Source: SIG622 sp045652245 (lineage in GTDB: Bacteria; Bacillota; Clostridia; Oscillospirales; CAG-382). From it: a stretch of 34,505 nt of DNA. The notes below the pieces were generated by a model. It saw nothing but the letters and a program-made list of their open reading frames with translations, was not told the DNA's origin and searched no databases. Where the stretch lies: positions 1-34,505 of the forward strand of contig JAZRTY010000047.1 of the NCBI GenBank assembly GCA_045652245.1, given 5' to 3'. This document shows positions 6,650 through 14,614 of this stretch, one piece after another. A program made the translations under genes and the position numbers. Numbering within the stretch: position 1 is the stretch's first letter; every line of letters begins with the position of its first letter.

Positions 6650-9244
6650 TCAGCTATTTTCGTTAATATAGATTGTCATTTTGCTTTGAATAGTCTGTGC
6701 TACCTCTCTTGCAGTTTTCTGACCGGCAAAATAATCAGCCGTGTCCTCAAGAAGAATCTTTGTTATCTCTTCATTTGGCTTTTGTACTGTATCCACCTTT
6801 TCTATAAGGTCAAATATCTTATCTACATCTGCCTGTGTCAGCTGTTTTCCACGGTAAAGTTCATTCAGAATATCCTGAGGGTTATTCTCCGTTCCTTCGA
6901 GTTCGCCGAATATTATATCATTACTGTCATTATTCTCAAACTGTTTTCTTGAGTTTTCGAGAGCCTCTTTTGCAAGTTCCTCGTTTACACGTCGGTTAAT
7001 CGAGAAACGGTAGAGAGTATTTTCCTTCTGATACTCATAGGAAATTATATATTTTATAAAATCCCACACAACAACCTGAACCTTGGATTTGGAGGAAATT
7101 GCAAGCTCGGAAACAGGCTGAATAAGAGAACCTGTACCTTCGGGTACGGGAAAACCGATATAAGAAGCTTCCTCGCCGAACAAATTAAGTCCGTATTGGT
7201 TATCAAACCCTGAAAGGTAATGACTGCGAAGCAAAGTTCTGTCTTCAAAATACTGAAGCTCAATTGCCATATAGTCTTCTTCTGTCATATCACCGTAGTA
7301 AGAATTCCAGTCTATTTCCTCCGGGAAGCTGTTTATAAATTCGAGAACCGAAATAAATTCGTCACTATCAAAGCTACAAGTACCTTCTTCCTTGTCTATG
7401 TACTTATCGATAGCAAAGTTTGCAAAGGTATTGAGAATATCTGCTCTTGTCATATCTGTAAAAACCTTTGCATCAGGATACTCTTTTCGTATCTCATTGA
7501 GTCTTTCCATTGTAAGAGATGTGCCGTCGCCGAAAATAGATTCCTTTCCGGCGTATGTATTTATACTAAAGCTCGGAATAATACTGTATATTCCCTCTCC
7601 GTCAGAAGTCGCTGTCAGAATATTTGCATAATACTCCTCACGATTGAACTCTTCATCGTTTTCCATAAGAACCCCGATATCCTGAAGCAGTCCCTTTGAT
7701 GTATAAATACTGCTATCAAGTTCCGAAAGTAACAATATATCAGGTACCTTACCCGAAATAATATCATTATTGAGCTGATTTATACCTGCACGGTAGTCCT
7801 CATCTGTATTGTAAACAGAATAATCGTTGAATATAATTCTGTAATCGTCATTCTGCTTATTAAATGAAATAATTGCATCTATCATTTCATTTGAAAGAGA
7901 CACCGAAGCAAAATTCACTACATACTTTTCTATTACATTTCCGGCAGGATTCGGTGTGAGAAGTGCAAGTTTGTTATTTCTGTAATTTCTGCTTCTTTCG
8001 GAAATAAGTACAGAACCGTCAGGGCTTCCTGCAAGTACCTGTACCCAGTTGCAGTTTATGTCTGAATTGAGCCAGTTTATTCTTTCTGTAAGTTCTCCAC
8101 TTATTATGTCGTATTCATACAGATAAGAACTGTTTGAAAGGTACACTCTGCTTCCCTCGCCTGCAGGCATAAAGTTATATACATTTGTAAGAGGAAGTGT
8201 ACCCAACTCCTCGATTTTACCTTCTTCGCTGTTGATTTTACAGATTATGTACGATTCTCTCTTGGCTGCCTCATCAAATTTATAGTACATCGCAACAACC
8301 GTGCCATCTGCCAGAGACGAAAGATTGCTAAGCCAAATATCCTCTCCACATTCAAAGCTGCGTATAAATTTTCCCTCAAGGTCTGTGACAATAAAGATTG
8401 ACTTACTGCCATAATTACAGTAAATAAGAAGCTCGTTTTTCTCTGTATCTACAAAGAACCTGTCAACATAAATTTCACTTGCCCACTCAGCATTTCCCTC
8501 ATCCTTGAGGTTGTCCCCCACCATATCCTTAATGCTAAAGCTTGCAATTTCATTAAATTCGCTATCATATTGCTTGATATAGGTTTCGGATTCATAAACA
8601 TAGTTATTCGGGTCAGACCAGTCGTCATAGCCGTTCTGTTCTACCGTCCAGATGGTCCCATCCTGTGTGGGAATTATATAATTATAATTTTTAAATGTGG
8701 CAAAATTATTATTACTCTCATAAGTCTGCTCAAACTCGTGTACAAGCTCTGCCTTGCCGTCTGAGCTAACCTTATACAGTGCAAGTCCGTTCTTATATTC
8801 GTACGTACCTTCGCTCTCGTCTACAGGTACATCTACGCTTTCGTCAACAGGAACATCTACTCCCCCGACAACACCTACAAATGCTCCGTTTATTACAACA
8901 TCGTCAACGGCAATGTCACTTCTTGCAAAATCAACTGCCGGAAGTGTCTGGGGATTGTCATTTGTATCCTGTACTTCTTCACCGTCTGCAGCAGTATTAT
9001 CAAACGGAACAAAAACTTCTCTGCTGTAATTTGCAATAAAATAAATATCGTCACCGACAAGCTCGGCACTTCTTATCCAGGTGTTTTCATCAAGTTCGCT
9101 ATCAAGGTAATTCACCTTATAAACATTTTCAAGCGTTATCTTCTCCGGTTCATCTGTTTTTTTACAGGAAAAGAGTGAACAGGTAAGCATCGCAAATGCC
9201 AAAGCAAGTGCAATTACTCTTTCTATGTGTTTTGTTTTTTTCAT
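6650..9244 (-). CDS. Large lipoprotein: propeller-like N-terminal half joined to an ABC solute-binding domain
   Basis: This 864-residue protein has a lipoprotein signal peptide (hydrophobic core about 9-25, lipobox LFSC with Cys27), so it should be anchored outside the membrane. Residues about 40-430 contain repeated short beta-type units (GDDIYFIANYSREV, NGLALYKVSSDG, GSRVYLSNSSYLYEYD) resembling a propeller. Residues about 438-864 look like a family 1 extracellular solute-binding protein (EKYVVNFASVSLSNEMIDAI, SGKVPDILLLSEL, then an alpha/beta C-terminal lobe). Usual solute-binding proteins have about 400-450 residues, so this is a doubled architecture. It is the last gene of the operon, and its start overlaps the preceding stop (ATGA at 9244-9241). 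It is the probable partner of the two CUT1 permeases. Substrate unknown. Confidence 0.75.
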   Translation of the reverse strand: MKKTKHIERVIALALAFAMLTCSLFSCKKTDEPEKITLENVYKVNYLDSELDENTWIRSAELVGDDIYFIANYSREVFVPFDNTAADGEEVQDTNDNPQTLPAVDFARSDIAVDDVVINGAFVGVVGGVDVPVDESVDVPVDESEGTYEYKNGLALYKVSSDGKAELVHEFEQTYESNNNFATFKNYNYIIPTQDGTIWTVEQNGYDDWSDPNNYVYESETYIKQYDSEFNEIASFSIKDMVGDNLKDEGNAEWASEIYVDRFFVDTEKNELLIYCNYGSKSIFIVTDLEGKFIRSFECGEDIWLSNLSSLADGTVVAMYYKFDEAAKRESYIICKINSEEGKIEELGTLPLTNVYNFMPAGEGSRVYLSNSSYLYEYDIISGELTERINWLNSDINCNWVQVLAGSPDGSVLISERSRNYRNNKLALLTPNPAGNVIEKYVVNFASVSLSNEMIDAIISFNKQNDDYRIIFNDYSVYNTDEDYRAGINQLNNDIISGKVPDILLLSELDSSIYTSKGLLQDIGVLMENDEEFNREEYYANILTATSDGEGIYSIIPSFSINTYAGKESIFGDGTSLTMERLNEIRKEYPDAKVFTDMTRADILNTFANFAIDKYIDKEEGTCSFDSDEFISVLEFINSFPEEIDWNSYYGDMTEEDYMAIELQYFEDRTLLRSHYLSGFDNQYGLNLFGEEASYIGFPVPEGTGSLIQPVSELAISSKSKVQVVVWDFIKYIISYEYQKENTLYRFSINRRVNEELAKEALENSRKQFENNDSNDIIFGELEGTENNPQDILNELYRGKQLTQADVDKIFDLIEKVDTVQKPNEEITKILLEDTADYFAGQKTAREVAQTIQSKMTIYINENS
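8813..8860 (-). repeat. 24-bp tandem repeat, two copies, inside the lipoprotein gene
   Basis: Two adjacent 24-bp units (8813-8836 and 8837-8860) differ at three positions and encode VDVPVDES twice, next to a Gly/Val-rich stretch. The repeat is in frame and probably forms a flexible acidic linker in the N-terminal half of the protein. Confidence 0.85.
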
Positions 9245-10323
9245 TTTATACCATCCTTTCTGAAATCGGATTTTTGGGATTTTCTGTTGCGAATTTCGAA
9301 AACTGCCTGTTTTAAATTCCTACAGACTCTTTTTAAAAAAGAAACAATATACTTAAATATTACTCCTTTTTTAATGTATGCAAATATTATAAGAAAAAGT
9401 GCAAGTAAAACCGGATAGACCGAAAACAAAGATATAAAAAACACAAGCAAAATACACATGCTTTCAATCCGCCTTGCCTCATTCTCCCATTTCGGGAAAT
9501 ACACACCCGTATTTCTGTCGGTTCTTGAGAAGAACTCCGGAATCTGCAAAAAGCATTCCTTAAAGTTATACCTTTTTGTATTATTTACAAGCTCATATTC
9601 CCCACTGCCAAATTCAATCGCCAACATTAGTGTATCCTGAGCAAAGTTTTTAACAGGCTCCGGAAGTACTGCTTCAAAGCAGGTTATCGGCACGTCACGC
9701 TTCCCCATTTTATAAAGCAGGTCATAATCTGCATAAAGAACCGGTGTCCCTTCCGGGTTTTCCTGACTGTCATCAAATACCCCATAAACCCTGCACGGAT
9801 ATCCGTCGAGTGTTATCTGCATATCCGAGAGTTCATAGCCGCCAAACAACTTCCATGCGGCATATGTATTAATAAGCACGCCGTCATCCATAATATCATA
9901 CTCATTATAATACCAACCCGAAACAATACTGAGTGAATGAAAACGAAAAAAATCATCCGAGGTAAAATACGCCTGAAGTGTTGTACTTTTCCCTGCGTTT
10001 TCCGCAGTTATTTCATCTTTTGCACTGTAAGTACTTATAAAATTCCTTGCGTTCTCGTTCTCACTCTGAATTTGCTCATTTACCTTTTCGGATATTTTGT
10101 TTTCAAGATTGAGCATTGACATTTTATCCGCATTAAGGCTTCTGTCAAGGAACAGAGAAAGCTGCATAAACCTATTCCCATCATTTCCCCACCTTTGTGC
10201 AGCCCTCTGGGAATCAAGAGCACTGCTCACAGACCTGTACACTAAAAGCAATATTCCAATTGTTAAGAGACAGAAAACAAGAAGCAGTGACAAAACCGTA
10301 ATTATTTTATTTTTCTTTTTCAT
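9241..10323 (-). CDS. Membrane protein with a MacB-core-like extracytoplasmic domain
   Basis: A 360-residue protein with an N-terminal TM helix (about 7-30), an extracytoplasmic domain (about 35-285) and a hydrophobic hairpin near 290-325, then a basic tail. The segment SGWYYNEYDIMDDGVLINTYAAWKLFGGYELSDMQI followed by YPCRVYGVFDD resembles the MacB periplasmic core of FtsX-type permeases, where a residue-rich patch after a Gly-aromatic pair leads into an Ile-x-Gly-x-x-x-x-V-x-G-V-hydrophobic strand. It lacks the usual three C-terminal FtsX helices, so it is unlikely to be a complete permease. It overlaps both neighbours (TGATG with the adaptor upstream, ATGA with the lipoprotein downstream). 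I infer that it assists the adaptor in an export complex. Homology is from pattern only. Confidence 0.55.
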   Translation of the reverse strand: MKKKNKIITVLSLLLVFCLLTIGILLLVYRSVSSALDSQRAAQRWGNDGNRFMQLSLFLDRSLNADKMSMLNLENKISEKVNEQIQSENENARNFISTYSAKDEITAENAGKSTTLQAYFTSDDFFRFHSLSIVSGWYYNEYDIMDDGVLINTYAAWKLFGGYELSDMQITLDGYPCRVYGVFDDSQENPEGTPVLYADYDLLYKMGKRDVPITCFEAVLPEPVKNFAQDTLMLAIEFGSGEYELVNNTKRYNFKECFLQIPEFFSRTDRNTGVYFPKWENEARRIESMCILLVFFISLFSVYPVLLALFLIIFAYIKKGVIFKYIVSFLKRVCRNLKQAVFEIRNRKSQKSDFRKDGIK

Positions 10324-12605
10324 CAGTTATCTACCAGCCTTACCTGCATTCCGTCAGTAAGAGGGGTTGAGGAATTAACAATTACATACTGATTCCGGTA
10401 TTCGGTGGCAACATCAAGTGCGCAATTTCTTGTGTCCTTGCTAACTACCGTTACATCAACACGTCTTGCAATAAATCTATTGCCAAGAGGAGTACTTTTT
10501 GCTTCTGCTATGTATACAAAGGTACCGGTCGAATCCTCACGTACGGCACTGTTGGGTACTACAAAATCATATGAGCTTTGTCTGTCTCCTACCGTTATAT
10601 TGAGATTCTGTCCGTCTGTAACGTCACCACTTACATCAAACTCAAGTACTTTTCCACCTGTCGGATTATTTCTGTCTGTTTTTATAGCTGAGAGCTGTAC
10701 ATTTATGTCTCCCCAGTAGTTTAAAACCTTTGCTATATCTCCGATCTTAACGTATCTGCTCTGCTCATCGCTTACCGCCATAGAGAGCGTATAGCCCTTA
10801 CCCGAAACGTCAATCGACACAAGCGGCTCGCCTGCATTTGCAGTATCCCCTGCAATTACGTTTACTGCAGATATTACTCCGTCGTATTTTGCCGTAACCT
10901 CGGCGTCTATTGCTTCCTCCTCAAGCTCTGCTACTCTTTCACGTTTTTCTTCAAGCTCGTCCTCTATTCTTTCAAGCTCAAGACTAGTCAGCGCCGATTC
11001 TTTATTTGCCGACACAACGGCGTTTTTGAGTTGTCTTTCAAGGCTTTTTACACTTTCCCTGAGCTGGTCCTCGCTACCCGGATTATCCGAACTTATTTCC
11101 TCGTATTCCTCCTTTGCATCCTCAAGAGCATCATTCTTTTCTTCAAGCTCGGTTTCTTTCAAAATCAGACTTTCCTTACTCTTTGAAAGCTCCTCTTTTG
11201 CAGCACTCAAACCGCTTTCGGCAAGCTCAGCTACGGTTTTATCCGGATTTACCTCAACCCCGAATTCCTCGAGAGCTTCCTCGTAATCCTCTTTAAGGTA
11301 TGCAAGCTCTGTTTCGCTTCGTCTTATTTCACGTTCCTTACTCTCTATTGCAGTATTTGTTACATTCTGAATCTCGGATAGCTCCTCTTTAGTGGAATCA
11401 TATTGCGTCTGCACCTCTTCAAGCTTTTGCTCGGCTTTCTCAAAGTCCTGCTTTGCCTGCCAATATTCCGAATTCTTTTCGAGATTTTCCTCCTGCTCCG
11501 AGAGAGTATCGTAGGTTACCTGAAGGTCAAATGCTCTTTTCTCATACATATCGTAATCGCTTTTTGCACTGTCTACCTCGGCTTGAGTAACCTTTGCCAT
11601 GTTTTTATAAATATTATAGAGTCTGTCTATTTCCTCCTGAGGTTTATCGTTCATTATCGCATCTGCATAATTGTTATACGCCTCAAGATATTCATTATAA
11701 TTTGTAAAAATCCGAAGGTATCTCTTTTTGTAGTCATTTGCTTCCTGCTGCGCGGTTATATAGGCACTTCTTGCCTGTGCTATTTCCTTTGCAGTTGCAA
11801 TACCGTATGCACTAAGTTCCTGTTCAAGGTCGCTATATTTCTCCTGCGCCTCTTCAAGCTCCTCTTCAAGAGTATCTAAAAGTGTTTTGGTCTCTGCATA
11901 TTTTTTCTGGTCCTGTTTCATTATTTCGAGGTCTTCTTTTGCGTAATTTAAGTCCTCAAGGGCATTTTTATATACCTTTTCAGCACTTTGTGCCGCATTT
12001 TTTCCACCTTCGATTTCATTTACCTTTTCCTGTGCATCATTTTTATTTTCGGTAAGCTCTTCGATTTCTCTGTTTATCAGCTTTATTTCTGCTTCTATCT
12101 CGCGAACACGGGCTTTTGCATTATCAAGTGCTGCCTTATTGCTTTCGTAATTTTCAAGCTTCTGTGTAGCTGTAGCCAAATCCTCACGAAGGTTTGCGAT
12201 TTCCGGACTTTCAACGTTCGTGCTGCTCAGCAGCTTTTGTCTGTATGAATATTCAGCATCGGCAAGAGCCCGTCTTGCTTCAAGAAGCTCTGTTCCCTCA
12301 CTGTCCTCAAGAAGAACAAGGATATCCCCTGCCGCAACCACATCACCTGTGCGTACCATTACCTTTTTGATTTTTCGTGATTCGGATATTTGTACACCAT
12401 ATCCCATATTTGCGCTGACCGTTCCTGTTCCTCTGACGTTTGCAGTAACCGTACCGTAGCCTGCGTACTGTCCCGAAACCTCCGGAAGCGACATATTCAT
12501 TATTGTACTTGAAAAGAAGGTAAGCACGAGCATTACCGATAAAAATATTATCGCAGCATCCTTTACCCATTTTCTTTGTGGTACATTTACTTTTTCATTA
12601 TTCAT
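10323..12605 (-). CDS. HlyD/MacA-like membrane fusion (adaptor) protein with very long coiled coil
   Basis: About 760 residues. An N-terminal TM helix (about 18-38) is followed by a biotinyl-lipoyl half (GVQISESRKIKKVMVRTGDVVAAGDILVLL), then a Glu/Lys-rich heptad region from about 104 to 570. The second lipoyl half is AKYDGVISAVNVIAGDTANAGEPLVSI, followed by beta-barrel and membrane-proximal segments to the end. This is the order of HlyD/MacA adaptors, which link an exporter in the membrane to the outside. Family hairpins are usually far shorter. The ATG at 12605 is preferred because GGGAG lies nine bases upstream; the ATG at 12611 is only three bases from it. The stop overlaps the next start (TGATG). 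Confidence 0.82.
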   Translation of the reverse strand: MNNEKVNVPQRKWVKDAAIIFLSVMLVLTFFSSTIMNMSLPEVSGQYAGYGTVTANVRGTGTVSANMGYGVQISESRKIKKVMVRTGDVVAAGDILVLLEDSEGTELLEARRALADAEYSYRQKLLSSTNVESPEIANLREDLATATQKLENYESNKAALDNAKARVREIEAEIKLINREIEELTENKNDAQEKVNEIEGGKNAAQSAEKVYKNALEDLNYAKEDLEIMKQDQKKYAETKTLLDTLEEELEEAQEKYSDLEQELSAYGIATAKEIAQARSAYITAQQEANDYKKRYLRIFTNYNEYLEAYNNYADAIMNDKPQEEIDRLYNIYKNMAKVTQAEVDSAKSDYDMYEKRAFDLQVTYDTLSEQEENLEKNSEYWQAKQDFEKAEQKLEEVQTQYDSTKEELSEIQNVTNTAIESKEREIRRSETELAYLKEDYEEALEEFGVEVNPDKTVAELAESGLSAAKEELSKSKESLILKETELEEKNDALEDAKEEYEEISSDNPGSEDQLRESVKSLERQLKNAVVSANKESALTSLELERIEDELEEKRERVAELEEEAIDAEVTAKYDGVISAVNVIAGDTANAGEPLVSIDVSGKGYTLSMAVSDEQSRYVKIGDIAKVLNYWGDINVQLSAIKTDRNNPTGGKVLEFDVSGDVTDGQNLNITVGDRQSSYDFVVPNSAVREDSTGTFVYIAEAKSTPLGNRFIARRVDVTVVSKDTRNCALDVATEYRNQYVIVNSSTPLTDGMQVRLVDN

Positions 12606-12633
12606 ATACATTCACTCCCTTTATATTTGCATT

Positions 12634-13614
12634 TTAACCCTTTACACTTCCGGAGCTCGCTATTCCCTCTACAAGATATTCTTCTCCGTGCAGGAAAAGC
12701 AGCAGCGGCGGAATCATATATATTACCGCAACCGCAAAGGCAAGACTTATCTCTCCCGTATTGATTTCCGAAAGAAATACCGATAAGGGTTGTTTTTCTT
12801 TATCTGTAAGAAGTGTCAAAAACTGCTCTACCATATTCCAATAGTCAATAAAAACAAGTATTACTACAGAATAAATCGAACCCTTACAACTCGGAAGACA
12901 TACTCTTGTGCATATCTGCCATTCACTTGCCCCGTCAAGCTTTGCTGCCTCAATTACGCTTTCAGGCACTCTGCGAAGGCTCTTTGTAAGGTAATATACA
13001 GCAAACGGTGAGAATATTCCGGGCAGTATTACAGCCCATCTTGTCTCGATAATTCCCAAAAACTTTGATACCAGAAAGTTTGGTACAATTGTTACCTGAT
13101 ACGGCATAAACATAAGTACTATATAACCGAAAAACAAAAGTTCACGCCACTTCCCCCTGTACCTTGCAAAGCCGTAGGAGGCAAAGCAGGCAAGAATAGT
13201 TTGGAATACAACTATCGGCAGAACAAGAATTACGGCGTTCCAGAATTTTAATAGGTATTCCGGACTTTTAAACAGAACCGTTGAATATTGCTTAAAGGTT
13301 ACCATATCGGGAATGAGCTTGAGATTTACTCTTTCCGACATAAACCTTTTGTTTCCATTCTCATCGCTTTCAAAAATGACTCCGTAGTTTGCCGAAATTT
13401 CACTTTCGCTTGTAAAGGAATTTGCCATTGTGAAAACCGTCGGGAAGAGGAAGAGCAGTGCAAAAAAACCAAGCCATATTGCAAGCAGCAAGCCCTTTAT
13501 AAACTTTATTCTTTTGCGTTTGCGTTTTCTTTTTTCGATAAGTAAAATATTGTCATGCTTTACATTTATTTTATCTGCATTTACTGCAGTTTTTTTCGTG
13601 TTTGAAATTTTCAT
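12634..13614 (-). CDS. CUT1-type ABC importer permease (MalG-like)
   Basis: A 326-residue inner-membrane permease. Residues 1-35 are strongly basic, followed by six predicted TM segments. The EAA loop (SVIEAAKLDGASEWQICTRVCLP) that docks the ATPase is intact and typical of the carbohydrate uptake (MalG/LacG) family. The sequence TVFTMANSFTSESE after TM1 also fits MalG-type proteins. It pairs with the MalF-like gene three bases upstream. No MsmX/MalK-type ATPase is encoded here, so a shared ATPase elsewhere in the genome would be needed. Substrate cannot be read from the sequence. Confidence 0.85.
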   Translation of the reverse strand: MKISNTKKTAVNADKINVKHDNILLIEKRKRKRKRIKFIKGLLLAIWLGFFALLFLFPTVFTMANSFTSESEISANYGVIFESDENGNKRFMSERVNLKLIPDMVTFKQYSTVLFKSPEYLLKFWNAVILVLPIVVFQTILACFASYGFARYRGKWRELLFFGYIVLMFMPYQVTIVPNFLVSKFLGIIETRWAVILPGIFSPFAVYYLTKSLRRVPESVIEAAKLDGASEWQICTRVCLPSCKGSIYSVVILVFIDYWNMVEQFLTLLTDKEKQPLSVFLSEINTGEISLAFAVAVIYMIPPLLLFLHGEEYLVEGIASSGSVKG

Positions 13615-13616
13615 CT

Positions 13617-14576
13617 TTATTCCACGTCCTTTCCGAATTTATTTTCGATAAGGAACAGTGCTCCCACTATTACAACCATAACGATAAACATTATGATTGA
13701 CGCAGCGGATAAATTCTGATAATCAAGCTTTCGCAGCATATTATTCATAAAATGCTGCAGTGTATAAAGAGATTCATACGGGTAATTGCCGGTAAGCAGA
13801 TAAATTTCACGAAAAACCTTAAATGAATTTATAAGTGAAATTATGCCTACAAAAAGTATTGAAGGTGATAAATAACGAAGCTTTATATGTAAGAACTGTT
13901 GAAGCTTTCCTGCCCCGTCAACCGCTGCCGCCTCAACAGGTTCCCTTGGGATATTGGCAATTGCCGACATAAATATTATCATATTATAACCGAGATTTTT
14001 CCACAGGAAAAGCAGCACAACAACTACAGGTGCCATGTCTGATTTGAGCCAGTCAACGCCGCCGAGTCCCAAGAGAGCCAGCATATCATTAACAGCACCG
14101 TTATTGTGGAACAGTACCTGCCAGATAAGTACAACGGATGCCGCAGGCACCATCATCGGTGACAGAAAAAAGGTTCGGAATTTACTTTTTAAGGGTACCT
14201 CCCTCTCAAGAGCTACTGCAAGCAGCAGCGAAAGGAGAACTGCTAAAGGGAGAGCTGTTATTGAAATTATAAGTGTATTTTTTGCAGCCATGCGAAAGGC
14301 TGAATTTTTAAAGAGCTTTACAAAGTTGTCAAGAAATACAAATTCCCGGTTTATCGGGTTATCGACAACCGAATAGAAAATTATAACAAGAAACGGCAAC
14401 GCATAGAAAAGCAGAATGCCGAGAAAGCTCGGTGCTATAAACAGCATCGAGCTTCTTTTGAGTTTTTTCTCGGCTCTTGTTATTTTATTTTTTGCGTATT
14501 TCCTTTTCGGCAAGGGTGCGCCGAATTGCTTTTTTTCTTTTATTACGTTTTTTGAAATATTTTTTCTTTTAAGCAT
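13617..14576 (-). CDS. CUT1-type ABC importer permease (MalF-like)
   Basis: A 319-residue permease with a long basic N-terminal tail (about 1-42), six predicted TM segments (first LFIAPSFLGILLFYALPFLV) and an EAA loop, EPVEAAAVDGAGKLQQFLHIKLRYLSP. The final Leu-Pro of the consensus is Leu-Arg here. It forms the heterodimer partner of the following MalG-like gene (3-bp gap). GAAGGAG precedes the ATG. The gene lies 38 bp after the ABC-2 permease in the same operon, an unusual mix of importer and exporter components. Confidence 0.85.
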   Translation of the reverse strand: MLKRKNISKNVIKEKKQFGAPLPKRKYAKNKITRAEKKLKRSSMLFIAPSFLGILLFYALPFLVIIFYSVVDNPINREFVFLDNFVKLFKNSAFRMAAKNTLIISITALPLAVLLSLLLAVALEREVPLKSKFRTFFLSPMMVPAASVVLIWQVLFHNNGAVNDMLALLGLGGVDWLKSDMAPVVVVLLFLWKNLGYNMIIFMSAIANIPREPVEAAAVDGAGKLQQFLHIKLRYLSPSILFVGIISLINSFKVFREIYLLTGNYPYESLYTLQHFMNNMLRKLDYQNLSAASIIMFIVMVVIVGALFLIENKFGKDVE

Positions 14577-14614
14577 TCCGACGCATCTCCTTCTTTTATT
14601 TTCAACCCAAAGTT

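Noticed and set aside
8813..8860. Phase-variable repeat in the lipoprotein gene
   Set aside because: Only two copies of a 24-bp unit, a multiple of three, so copy change would not shift the frame.
13617..14576. Broken MalF-like permease because its EAA loop lacks the final Leu-Pro
   Set aside because: Only Pro is replaced by Arg; all other loop residues and TM segments are intact and the partner gene is normal.
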